From Agromyces marinus (GTDB taxonomy: Bacteria > Actinomycetota > Actinomycetes > Actinomycetales > Microbacteriaceae): 64,000 nt of DNA. Position 1 is the stretch's first letter; the number at the start of each line of letters is the position of its first letter. The position numbers and the translations under genes are program-made. The DNA lies in assembly GCF_021442325.1 (NCBI RefSeq), contig NZ_CP087879.1, forward strand, positions 682,001 to 746,000. The letters run 5' to 3'. Below, piece by piece: positions 1 to 8,764 of this stretch. The notes beneath the pieces were generated by a model that had not been told where the DNA came from, did no database searches, and was given only the letters and a program-made list of their open reading frames with translations.

Positions 1-2
1 TC

Positions 3-3000
3 GAGGTGCCCGGCCTCGTCGAGGCGGGCGGGTCGATCTCGCTCGCTGACGGCGTCGAAGTCGTCCTGTGGGCGGAACTCGTCCCGCTCGGGGCGAGCGG
101 ATTCCTCGTGTTCCGGACGGCGACCGAGGGCGGCGTCACCCGGTACGAGTTCACGCTCGGCGTCGACCTGCCCGTCCCCATCCTGCTCGGCCCGACCGGC
201 CTCTCGCTCTACACGATCGCCGCGACGTTCGGCACCAACTCGGCGATGCCTCCGCTCGGCACGGCGGACCCGCTCGGCGAGCTCCGAACCTGGCAGCCGT
301 GGGACGGGCTCGAGACCCGCTCGGGGGCGACCACCCTCGGGGCCGGTGTCGTCGTCGGCACCGCGCCCGACGCGGGGTTCGCCTTCAACGCGCTCGGCGT
401 GTTCGGCATCTCGCTGCCGGACCCGGCGCTGCGGATCGCACTTGACGCCCACTTCCTCGCCGCACGGTACCGCGCCGCCGACCTGCCGCTGCTGGACGAG
501 CATGCCGGCGGCGGCGCCGGTCTCGCGCTCTTCGGCGGGCTCGCCGTCTCCGACCGCGACATCGTCATCGGCGTCGTCGGCACGTACGACATTCCGAGGG
601 TGGTGTCGATCGAGCTGCCCGTGGTCGGGCGGTTCCCGTTCGACTCGGACGACTGGTTCCTGCACGCCGGCAGCGATCAGGTCCACGGGCGCACGCCGGC
701 ACCGCTCAGCGCCACGGTCTTCCCGGGCCTCGGCCCGCTCGAGGTGCGCGGATGGGGCTACGTGATGATCCGCGGCGACGGCATCACGAACGTCGGCGGC
801 ACCGGCACCACGCTCGGTGGCTTCGCCGTCGCGGTGGGCGCCGGCTTCACGAAGACGTTCGGCGTGCGGCCCGTGCTCTGGGCCGAGGTGAGCGCCGCGT
901 TCGTCGCGGCGATCGGAACGCGCCCGTTCATGTTGTGGATCACCGCCGACCTCCGCGGCCGCGCCGGCATCGGCCCGTTCAGCGTCGGCGTCGACACGAA
1001 GCTCACCATCCAGATCGGGCCCGACGAGCGCGTCGACATCGCGTTCAAGGCCTGCGTCTCGATCGACCTGTGGCTCACGACCCTGAGCGGATGTCTCGAG
1101 ATCGGCACGCTCGACACCGACCCCGCCGAGCCGCCGGTGCCCGCCGACGACGAGTGGCCGTTCCCGGTCTTCGCGCTCGCCGACGGCATCGGCCGCCTGC
1201 ACGTCGACGGCGTCGACGAGCATGAACCGCCCGCACCCGACCCGGACCCCGTGCCTCCGAGCTGGTCGAGCGTCGAGACGGTGTGGCCCGACGCCATCCC
1301 GCTCCTCACGTTCCCGGTCGCACCCGTGGTCGAGGCGCCGGGCGTGCCGCTGCCCGGCGGTACCCAGAACGGCGGCATCACGGGGTCGGGCACCTACCGC
1401 TTCCGCTGGGTGCTGGCCGACCTGGCGCTCGAGGAGATCGGCGACGGCGGTGTCGTTGCCGGAACCGTCTCGCTCGACAGGTCGGCGTGGCAGGCGGCGG
1501 CCGAGGATGTCGTCGTGACCTCGGGACTGCGCCAGCTCGCACTGCTCACGACGAGCCGCGGCGTCTCGCTCATCCACCAGAGCCCCACGTATCAGAAGCC
1601 CGATCGCCACCCGCTCAAGTCGGTCACGGGCCTGTGCAACTGGGATCCGATCAGGGCGCGGGCGTGGAGCTTCGGGGTGGATGCGACGGCCGACGGCGAT
1701 GGCGAATGGCACGTTCCCGGCCGCCACGGCCCGCTCACCCCGCTCTCGCTCCGCATCTTCTCGTCGCCGGTGGGCTTCCGCGCGCGCTGGCGGACATGGG
1801 TCGACCGGCAGGACGCGGACATCCCCGGCATCGCCGCGACATCCGGTCCCTACCGTTTCGACGCCATCGAGGTCGAGGGCACGACGCTGACGGGCGCGCT
1901 GTCGGTCGGCGCGCCCGTCGCCGTCGCGCCGACGCATCCCGACCGGCCGCCGGTCATGCAGGAGCTGACCATCGTGCTCGACGAACCCATCCAGGAGGGT
2001 GCGCTCTACCTGCTGGCCCGCACGCCGTCGACCGAGCTCGTCGAGCGTGCCTCGCGCGCACGAACCACCGGGCTCGGCGGCCAGGATCAGATCGCCGTCG
2101 AGATCGTCGACCAGTTCGGCGACGAGGGCGAGTTCGTCGTGCTGCGACTCGAGCTGCCCAAGGGCACCGAGACCGTCACGTGGTCGCCGCCCTGGGAGGT
2201 GTCGCCCGACGTGCTCGGCCTGCACGCCCTGGCGCACGCCACCGCGGACGCCGCCGACACCGCACGGGCCGCCACCGACGACGCGGTCGCCAATGACCTG
2301 GTCGCGATCCTGAAGCCGTGGACCACGCGCACGGTGCTGAAAACCGACGCGAGGTACCGCATCCGCGCCACCCTGCGGTGGGAGCGCCTGCAGGACGGCG
2401 TGCCCGGCGCGTTCGTGCCGCCGCCCGGCAGCGAGCGGACGATGCACTGGTTCTTCCGCACTGCGCCGGCCCGCGCGGGCATCTCGGCCGCGATCGCGCC
2501 GTGGAAGGGAATCGGGGCGCCCGTCAGCGCGGCGATCCAGGTGCTCGCGCGACCGACGTTCGACGTCAGCTCCATCCAGCGGTACTTCGACCGGTACAGC
2601 GTCGCCGAGGGCCAGTCGTTCGTGTTCACGGCGGATGCCCCGACGGCGTCGTTCTTCGCCGTGCACGTCGCGGCGCTCGCCGCTGCGTACGGCCGGCACC
2701 CGGTGCTCCTCCTGCGCCGCATCGACCGACCACGGGTGCCCGATGAACCGTACGACGCCGAGCCCACCATCACGGGCGTCATCCTCAAGGTCGCGGCCTC
2801 GCTCGGCATGCTCGTCGCCGAGACCGCCGCGGAAGCCGGGTGCGCCGTGCCGCCCCAGGGCATCAGACTCGGCTGGCCGGGCACGCTCGAACGTGACGCC
2901 TCGTACGAGCTCTCGGTCGCCTTCCCGGAGAAGGGCAAGCGCGCGAAGGTCGGCGACCCCGAGCTCGCCGGCATCACGTTCTCGACGTCGTCCTCCGAGG

Positions 3001-3524
3001 GGCCCCCGCAGCTGATCGAGTCGCTCGGCCTCGCGGATGCGACGTCGGGCCCGGCGCTCGCGCGCGCCAGGGCGACCGGCGATCTGCCCATCCGTGGCAC
3101 GCTCGCCGACGCCCCTGGAACGGTGGTCGGCGACGCGGCGCTCGAGTCGATGCTCGACCAGCTCGGCATCCAGCTCGACGGGTTCGGCGGCGGCGCCCGC
3201 TCGGCGGTGCTGTGGAGCCGGCTCGACGGCGGCGGCTGGGCGGCGCGAGGGCTTCTCGTCGAGTCCGACGAGCCCCTGATCCGCGACGGCGGGCGGCGGA
3301 TGGCGCTCCAGGGCGCGCGCATCGGCTCGACCGAGTTGACGATCCGGCGCGCCAACGCGGCGGGGACCCGGGCGTTGTGGCTCGCGACGGCGCCCATCGC
3401 GCTCGCCGCTCCCACGGTCGTCAGCCTCACCGCGACCGATCGGGGCGCACCGTTCACCCGGCGACTCACCGTGGAGCCCGTGCCCCGCTTCGCGACCGCC
3501 CTGATGGCGGAGGCGGTGCGCTGA
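3..3524 (+). CDS. Very large beta-rich protein, possibly DUF6603-like (5' end outside window)
   Basis: The frame is open from the first bases, so the true start is probably upstream; the first possible start in the window is GTG at 6, giving at least 1172 residues. I recognise no enzymatic motif. Residues about 225-370 contain alternating hydrophobic strands (for example LWAEVSAAFVAAIG and MLWITADLRGRAGIGPFSVG) that recall the large DUF6603-type proteins; this is a weak fold-level resemblance, not a firm assignment. There is no signal peptide in the visible part. The middle part (about 420-1150) has strand-rich segments resembling immunoglobulin/FN3-like modules. The stop overlaps the next start (TGATG), so the two giant proteins are translationally coupled and probably work together. 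Function unknown. Confidence 0.75.
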   Translation, partial: EVPGLVEAGGSISLADGVEVVLWAELVPLGASGFLVFRTATEGGVTRYEFTLGVDLPVPILLGPTGLSLYTIAATFGTNSAMPPLGTADPLGELRTWQPWDGLETRSGATTLGAGVVVGTAPDAGFAFNALGVFGISLPDPALRIALDAHFLAARYRAADLPLLDEHAGGGAGLALFGGLAVSDRDIVIGVVGTYDIPRVVSIELPVVGRFPFDSDDWFLHAGSDQVHGRTPAPLSATVFPGLGPLEVRGWGYVMIRGDGITNVGGTGTTLGGFAVAVGAGFTKTFGVRPVLWAEVSAAFVAAIGTRPFMLWITADLRGRAGIGPFSVGVDTKLTIQIGPDERVDIAFKACVSIDLWLTTLSGCLEIGTLDTDPAEPPVPADDEWPFPVFALADGIGRLHVDGVDEHEPPAPDPDPVPPSWSSVETVWPDAIPLLTFPVAPVVEAPGVPLPGGTQNGGITGSGTYRFRWVLADLALEEIGDGGVVAGTVSLDRSAWQAAAEDVVVTSGLRQLALLTTSRGVSLIHQSPTYQKPDRHPLKSVTGLCNWDPIRARAWSFGVDATADGDGEWHVPGRHGPLTPLSLRIFSSPVGFRARWRTWVDRQDADIPGIAATSGPYRFDAIEVEGTTLTGALSVGAPVAVAPTHPDRPPVMQELTIVLDEPIQEGALYLLARTPSTELVERASRARTTGLGGQDQIAVEIVDQFGDEGEFVVLRLELPKGTETVTWSPPWEVSPDVLGLHALAHATADAADTARAATDDAVANDLVAILKPWTTRTVLKTDARYRIRATLRWERLQDGVPGAFVPPPGSERTMHWFFRTAPARAGISAAIAPWKGIGAPVSAAIQVLARPTFDVSSIQRYFDRYSVAEGQSFVFTADAPTASFFAVHVAALAAAYGRHPVLLLRRIDRPRVPDEPYDAEPTITGVILKVAASLGMLVAETAAEAGCAVPPQGIRLGWPGTLERDASYELSVAFPEKGKRAKVGDPELAGITFSTSSSEGPPQLIESLGLADATSGPALARARATGDLPIRGTLADAPGTVVGDAALESMLDQLGIQLDGFGGGARSAVLWSRLDGGGWAARGLLVESDEPLIRDGGRRMALQGARIGSTELTIRRANAAGTRALWLATAPIALAAPTVVSLTATDRGAPFTRRLTVEPVPRFATALMAEAVR

Positions 3525-6505
3525 TGCTGGTCTCGGAGTTCGCGAACCCGGTGCAGGCCGTGGGCCAGGGGTCGAACGTCGTCGGCGACGACCGCATCCC
3601 CGATGGCGTGCAGTGGCGGGTGGGCCTCGGACGCGGTTTCCTGCTTCCCGCCGGCCCCGTCGTGCTGCATCGCTGCCTCTTCGAGGTGGGCGAGATGCAC
3701 GGCGACACGGCCGCGGTGAGCAGCCGCCCGTTGCCGGCGGAGGTCACGTCGCGCAGCCCGCTGGCGCTCTTCCCGATCCGCTGGTCGGGTCGTCGACCGT
3801 GCTGGGTCGAGGTCGTCGGCGACGGACGGCTGCGCGTCGCCATCACGGCTCCGTCGATGGGGCCGAGCCGCCAGCCGGTGGAGCTCGCCGCGGTCGACGA
3901 GCCTCCCTTCCGGGTGGGATCGTTCGCCATGGGCGGCGTGCTCGTCACGGGCGAGGGCCGGGTCGACGACATCCGCGTCTGGTTCCTCGACCCCGACGCC
4001 GGCGTCGAGACCACCCGGGTCAGCATCGACGCGCTGCCCGACGACTACCTCGGGGCCTTCAACGCCTACGCCCTGCCGAACGGCGGCGATCAGGAGAACT
4101 GGAAGGACCGGATCCTGGTGGCGGCGCCCTTCGCGGAGGTGCCGTACGCACCGATCTCGCCCGATCCCCGATACCGTCCCGACTCCGAGTCGAACCGCGT
4201 CGATCACCTCGTGCGTGCCGAAGCCTCGGTCGACGCCTGGGTGCGACACGCCTACGACGCCGCAGATGCGTCGCGAGAGGACGTCGTGATCGTCGATGAG
4301 CCCGAGCTCGGGCCGCATCCGGTGCGAGCGAGGCATCGCGCCTCGGAATCACTCGCGATGGCCGCGATCGATCCGGGCGTGAGCCGCTGGCTCGCTCGCA
4401 CCGGCACCGTGAGGGACGATCTGAGCGGGGGGCCCGACGAGCTCGCCCTCCTCGTTGCGCAGGCGCCCGGCCTGTTCCACGGCTCGCCCGGCGAGCGGCC
4501 GGACTTCGGCGGCGGCCCGGGCGAGCTCTACGACGCGGCGCTGCAAGGGGGATGGGGCGACCTCCTCGGCACCATCGACGGCATCCCCGATCCGAGCGGT
4601 GAACGAACGCTGCAGGCGAAGCTGCTGAACGTGCCCATCGCGATCTCACTCGCCACCCGCGCCGCACGACCGGCCCCGCCGGAGCTCACGAGGGCGGGCG
4701 ACCCCAGCTGGTACGCCGATGCCGCGGGCGCGGTCGGCTGGCGGCAGGCGATCGCGCTGCACGGCGTCGCGGCGCCGGTCGGGCCGGTCGCGCTCGAACA
4801 GGTCGGTCCCGACGAGCGGCGGACGCTGCATCCGATCGACGACGACGACGGCGTCGTCGCGGCGCCCATGACCGCCGCCTGGCCTCCGAAGGCAGGCGCC
4901 CCCACGGTGACGGCGACCGTGCCGGTGTCCGCCGGCGACGAGGCATCCGAGGTCACCTGGCGCGTGCACGCGGGGGACTGGACCGGTCGCTGGAGCGACC
5001 CGGCCGAGCTGGTCGGCAGCCCCCCGCCGCGCCCCACCGCCGGAGGGTGCGCACTCCAGGCGTGGTACACGCCCGGCTCGCCGCCGCCGACGGGCACCGC
5101 GTCGACCGGCCAGGTGCGGGTCGCGATCACGTTCGAGCCGACCGGTCTTCCCGGCAGCGTCCCGGTCGACCGGATCCAGTGGACGGTCGACGGCACGTCG
5201 AAGGATCCGATCGAGCTCTCGGCGGCGCACCAGGTCGACGGGCTCCGTGCCTTCCGCGACGTCCCCGCTCCCGACACCAGCCCCGGTGGATCGACGACGA
5301 TGCGGTTCACCGCGGTCGCCGTCGACGTGGATAGGGCATCCTCGAGCGAGGCATCCGTCAGCGTCGTCGTCGCCGACCCCCGGCCACTGCCAGCGCTGCG
5401 GATCGGCCCGCGGCTCATGCCGACCTCGCGCCCGACCGCCGACCCCGAGGTCTCGATCACGCTCACCGCGAGCGGGGTGCCCGAGGGCGGTTCGGTGCGA
5501 TTCCTGTTCGCCAACGAGACGGCCGTGCGCGCCGCGCTCGGCCTGCCGACGCAGGGGTTCCGCGACACGCCACGGTACGAGCGCGCCGAGGCGCTTCGGC
5601 AGGCCGGCGGCGGCCCGCAGCGCGCGTACTCGGCCGCGCTGCCCCACCCGGTGGGCGCGGTCGGCGGGCGGGCCACGGCGACGCTGCGCTTCCCCGCCGG
5701 ATCGAACGACCTGATCCTGGTGCGTGCGCTGCCGGTGGCGATGTCGACGGATGCCGCGGGCATCGTGAAGGAGACGGCGTCCACGCCGTTCGCGGCCACT
5801 CGGCCCGCCTTCGTCGCGGTGCCCACGAGCGACGCGCCCGGCCTGCCTCGGATCAGCGCCGGCGCCACGCCCGGTCGACGGATCACGGTCGACGTCGCCG
5901 TGCCTCACGTGCGCACCGCGCGCTTCGGCGGCGGCTCGGTCGAGGCGCGCATCGTGCAGGTCGTCGAGGGCATGCCGCCCGCGTTCTGGCCGGAGGTCGC
6001 CACGCTCGTGCTCGATCGTCGCCGCGGCGACGAGTGGACCGGACGGATCACGCTGCCGGCCGTCGAGTGGGCGCGCGTCGGGCTCGCCGCGAGCGTGCGG
6101 TTCCCGGCCGAGCCGCTGCTGGCCCCAGGCGCGGTCGCCTCGCGCGGAGACCTCGTCGCATCCGGACCCGCTGCTGCGGAGCCCGCCATGCGAGCGCCGT
6201 GGGGACCCGTCGGCGCCCCGGCGTGGCTGGAGCTGCGCGGACGCGCGCCCCGAGTCCACGCGACGGTCGAGGCCGACGGGCGCTGGCGCGTGGAGGTGAG
6301 CGACCTGCCGCCGGCGCGCGATGGATCGCCCGGCTTCGCGGCGGAGCTCTATCGGGGTGCGTCGGCGCTGGTCCTCGATTCGGTGCACGCGCTCGACGCG
6401 GCGCTTCCGTCGTTCACCGCCGGCCCGTTCCCCGGGGATGCTGCCGCGGTCGTCCTCGTCGACCCGTTCGGCGGGAGGAGCCCGGTGTTCGAACTGCCGG
6501 CGTGA
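3524..6505 (+). CDS. Very large protein of unknown function, partner of the preceding gene
   Basis: The protein has 993 residues from ATG at 3524, which overlaps the stop of the upstream gene; a longer reading of the same frame would lie inside that gene, so this start is preferred. No signal peptide and no membrane segment are visible. The sequence is rich in Pro, Ala, Asp and short beta-type stretches. The region about 500-800 looks like consecutive beta-sandwich modules (WRVHAGDWTGRWSDPAEL, a later SVEARIVQVVEG segment). No catalytic motif was recognised. The very tight coupling argues for a stoichiometric pair with the upstream giant protein. The next gene downstream is on the opposite strand, so this is the last gene of the unit. 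I do not assign a function. Confidence 0.8.
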   Translation: MLVSEFANPVQAVGQGSNVVGDDRIPDGVQWRVGLGRGFLLPAGPVVLHRCLFEVGEMHGDTAAVSSRPLPAEVTSRSPLALFPIRWSGRRPCWVEVVGDGRLRVAITAPSMGPSRQPVELAAVDEPPFRVGSFAMGGVLVTGEGRVDDIRVWFLDPDAGVETTRVSIDALPDDYLGAFNAYALPNGGDQENWKDRILVAAPFAEVPYAPISPDPRYRPDSESNRVDHLVRAEASVDAWVRHAYDAADASREDVVIVDEPELGPHPVRARHRASESLAMAAIDPGVSRWLARTGTVRDDLSGGPDELALLVAQAPGLFHGSPGERPDFGGGPGELYDAALQGGWGDLLGTIDGIPDPSGERTLQAKLLNVPIAISLATRAARPAPPELTRAGDPSWYADAAGAVGWRQAIALHGVAAPVGPVALEQVGPDERRTLHPIDDDDGVVAAPMTAAWPPKAGAPTVTATVPVSAGDEASEVTWRVHAGDWTGRWSDPAELVGSPPPRPTAGGCALQAWYTPGSPPPTGTASTGQVRVAITFEPTGLPGSVPVDRIQWTVDGTSKDPIELSAAHQVDGLRAFRDVPAPDTSPGGSTTMRFTAVAVDVDRASSSEASVSVVVADPRPLPALRIGPRLMPTSRPTADPEVSITLTASGVPEGGSVRFLFANETAVRAALGLPTQGFRDTPRYERAEALRQAGGGPQRAYSAALPHPVGAVGGRATATLRFPAGSNDLILVRALPVAMSTDAAGIVKETASTPFAATRPAFVAVPTSDAPGLPRISAGATPGRRITVDVAVPHVRTARFGGGSVEARIVQVVEGMPPAFWPEVATLVLDRRRGDEWTGRITLPAVEWARVGLAASVRFPAEPLLAPGAVASRGDLVASGPAAAEPAMRAPWGPVGAPAWLELRGRAPRVHATVEADGRWRVEVSDLPPARDGSPGFAAELYRGASALVLDSVHALDAALPSFTAGPFPGDAAAVVLVDPFGGRSPVFELPA

Positions 6506-6542
6506 TCGCCGCGCGAGCCGATGCGCGGGACGGACCAGGACT

Positions 6543-7163
6543 TCACCGGGTGCCCACGAGCGTGGCATCGAGCCCCGCGATGAGCGCCTCCAGCCCGCGA
6601 TCGAAGGTCTCGAGGTCGCGCAGGTCGGCGATGCCCGAGGCCGGCGCATCGGATGGAGCGGCGGCCCGGCCATCCGTTCGGCTGCGCGCCCAGACGACGA
6701 GGAAGCCCGTCGCGTAGGCGTCGACGATGCCGAGGATCTGGCGCGCCTGCTCGGGCTCGAGTCCCGACGCCTCGAGCCCGGCGAGCGCGACGCCGAGGTG
6801 CGGTGCCACGGGTGACGAATCGTACGGGGCGAGCGCGAGCAGTTCGAACGCGCGCGGCACCTGCACCGCGAGGTCGCGGTAGGAGCCGAGCATGCGCCGG
6901 ATCGCGTCCTGCCAGGGTTCGCCCTCGTTCGGGGCGACATCGAGCCGTTCGATCAGGCGGCCGACGATGGCGTCGACGAGGTCGTCGCGACTGTGCACGT
7001 GGGTGTAGAGGCTCATCGGCGCGCATCTCAACTCCGATGCGAGACGGCGCATCGACAGCGCATCGAGTCCGTCGCGCTCGACGAGTGCGATCGCGGCGGT
7101 CGTGACGTCGGCTCGGGTGAGGGTCTGGCGGGTTTCGCGCGGAACCTCTTGACGTCGGGCCAT
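6543..7163 (-). CDS. TetR/AcrR-family transcriptional regulator
   Basis: The protein has 206 residues. The N-terminal helix-turn-helix is clear at about residues 15-60 (VTTAAIALVERDGLDALSMR, then LASELRCAPMSLYTHVHSRD), followed by the all-helical ligand-binding domain of the TetR_C type. It is divergent from the amidase at 7245. The start ATG at 7163 has no Shine-Dalgarno sequence. A TACTGT box (7171-7176 on the complement) lies 7 nt before it, so the transcript is probably leaderless. That box touches the outer arm of the large palindrome at 7176-7217, consistent with autorepression and control of the amidase/sulfatase genes. The ligand is unknown. Confidence 0.9.
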   Translation of the reverse strand: MARRQEVPRETRQTLTRADVTTAAIALVERDGLDALSMRRLASELRCAPMSLYTHVHSRDDLVDAIVGRLIERLDVAPNEGEPWQDAIRRMLGSYRDLAVQVPRAFELLALAPYDSSPVAPHLGVALAGLEASGLEPEQARQILGIVDAYATGFLVVWARSRTDGRAAAPSDAPASGIADLRDLETFDRGLEALIAGLDATLVGTR

Positions 7164-7175
7164 GCGTCCAACAGT

Positions 7176-7217
7176 ATCGTCCGTACGCCGTACGGATCCG
7201 TACATCGTACGGACGAT
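7176..7217. promoter_or_regulatory. Concentric palindromic operator between tetR and the amidase gene
   Basis: The outer arms ATCGTCCGTACG (7176-7187) and CGTACGGACGAT (7206-7217) are a perfect 12-bp inverted repeat. The 14-bp perfect palindrome GTACGGATCCGTAC (7190-7203) sits exactly in the middle, with the same centre at 7196.5. Only the CC/AT pairs between them fail to match, so 38 of 42 bases are symmetric. CCGTACG or its complement occurs four times. This is the layout expected for two TetR dimers bound side by side. Confidence 0.8.
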
Positions 7218-7244
7218 GCAACCGAGCCCGAAGGACTGCGCCAC

Positions 7245-8657
7245 ATGGACCTGCACCACCTGACCGCCACCGAGGCATCCGCCCTGCTCCGCCGCCGCGA
7301 ACTCTCGCCCGTCGACCTCCTCGACGCGGCGATCGACCGCACCGCCGCGACCGAACCCGCGATCAACGCCGTCACCGAGCAGTGGATCGACGAGGCACGC
7401 GAGGCCGCCGCCGCGTCGGAGGCGCGGTTCGCCGCGGGCGAGCCGCTCCGCCCGCTCGAGGGCATCCCGCTCATGCTCAAGGACGAGCAGCCCGTCGCCG
7501 GCCGTCCCCTCGAAGACGGATGCCTCCTCGAACGCGGCACGGTCGCCGACGAGACGCACCCGATCGTCGAGCGCATCCAGGCAGCCGGCGCCGTCGTCCA
7601 CGCCCGCACGACGACGCCCGAGTACTGCTGCGCGCCCGTCACCCACTCGAAGCTGTGGGGTGTCACGCGCAACCCGTGGAACGCGGACTTCACGCCCGGC
7701 GGTTCCTCCGGCGGTTCGGGCGCGGTGCTCGCCGCGGGTTCGACGATGCTCGCCACCGGCTCGGACATCGGCGGGTCCATCCGCATCCCCGCCTCGTTCT
7801 GCGGCGTCGTCGGCTTCAAGCCGCCGTTCGGCCGCGTTCCGGGCATGGCGCCCTTCAATTCCGACACGTACTGCGCCGACGGCCCGATGGGTCGGAGCGT
7901 GGCGGATGTCGCGCTGCTGCAGAACGTGATCGCCGGGCCCTGGGTCGGCGACGCGGCGTCGCTCCGCGAGGTCACCGCCGTCTCGGGCGAGGTCGGGTCG
8001 CTCCGCGGCATCCGCGTCGCCCTCTGCATCGACCTCGGCGGGTACGACGTCGATCCGGCGATCGAGGCGAACACGCGCGCGGTCGCCGCAGCGCTCGTGG
8101 CCGCGGGCGCGATCGTCGACGAGGTCGCGCTGCCGTGGGGGCCCGAGTGCGTGCAGGAGACCGCGTGGCCGCACTTCGGCGCGGTCATGGGCGCATTCAT
8201 CGAGGGCATCGTCGAGGGCGACGCCGCCCGCGCCGAGCAGCTGATGCCGTACACCCGCGCGTTCGCCGCGAAAGCCGCCGCGGCGGGCGACTACGTCGAC
8301 GGGCTCGTCGCCGAGTCGGCGTTCTACCGACCGTTCGCCGAGCTCATGCTCGACCACGACGTGCTGCTCTGCCCGACCGTCGCGACGACCGGGTTCGCCG
8401 CCGACGAGTCGTGCATCGACAGCACCGAGGTGTTCTCGAAGCTCATGACGCTGCCGTTCAACGTGATCGGCCGGGTGCCCGTGCTCGCCGTGCCGTCGGG
8501 GATCGCCCCGAACGGCGTGCCGACGGGCGTGCAGATCGTGGGCCGCACCTACGACGACGCGACCGTCTTCCGCGTCGGCGCCGCGCTCGAGCAGGAACTC
8601 GGCCTGTGGACCGACCCGGGGTGGTGGCCCGCGGTCGCGGGCCTCGTCGCGGTCTAG
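7245..8657 (+). CDS. Amidase (amidase signature family)
   Basis: The protein has 470 residues, typical for the amidase signature family, which hydrolyses amide bonds with a Ser-cisSer-Lys triad. The Lys is in LMLKDEQP (about residue 79) and the Gly/Ser-rich signature is TPGGSSGGSGAVLAAGSTML followed by ATGSDIGGSIRIPASFCG. The start ATG at 7245 is chosen because it follows the divergent operator and a weak AAGGA at 7231; extending the frame upstream would run through the operator. No signal peptide, so it is cytoplasmic. It is followed in the same direction by a sulfatase, and both are probably controlled by the divergent TetR regulator. The substrate cannot be told from the sequence; this family also includes GatA, but no gatC/gatB lies nearby. 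Confidence 0.88.
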   Translation: MDLHHLTATEASALLRRRELSPVDLLDAAIDRTAATEPAINAVTEQWIDEAREAAAASEARFAAGEPLRPLEGIPLMLKDEQPVAGRPLEDGCLLERGTVADETHPIVERIQAAGAVVHARTTTPEYCCAPVTHSKLWGVTRNPWNADFTPGGSSGGSGAVLAAGSTMLATGSDIGGSIRIPASFCGVVGFKPPFGRVPGMAPFNSDTYCADGPMGRSVADVALLQNVIAGPWVGDAASLREVTAVSGEVGSLRGIRVALCIDLGGYDVDPAIEANTRAVAAALVAAGAIVDEVALPWGPECVQETAWPHFGAVMGAFIEGIVEGDAARAEQLMPYTRAFAAKAAAAGDYVDGLVAESAFYRPFAELMLDHDVLLCPTVATTGFAADESCIDSTEVFSKLMTLPFNVIGRVPVLAVPSGIAPNGVPTGVQIVGRTYDDATVFRVGAALEQELGLWTDPGWWPAVAGLVAV

Positions 8658-8764
8658 CGGCGCGGACCCGAGCGGCTCGCACGGGACGGAAGGCCCGAGG
8701 ACGCCTGCGAGTCGTTGCTAGGTTCCGACGGGGCCGCACGCCGGTGCGGCTCGGAGGGAGAGCC

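Noticed and set aside
2087..4336. A 749-codon minus-strand frame opposite the giant genes
   Set aside because: It is a shadow of the plus-strand genes in GC-rich DNA; the peptide is low-complexity Arg/Ser/Ala and has no homology-like pattern. The same applies to the long antisense frames at 6543-8357, 21186-23441, 34330-37806, 38582-40741 and 60277-63933.
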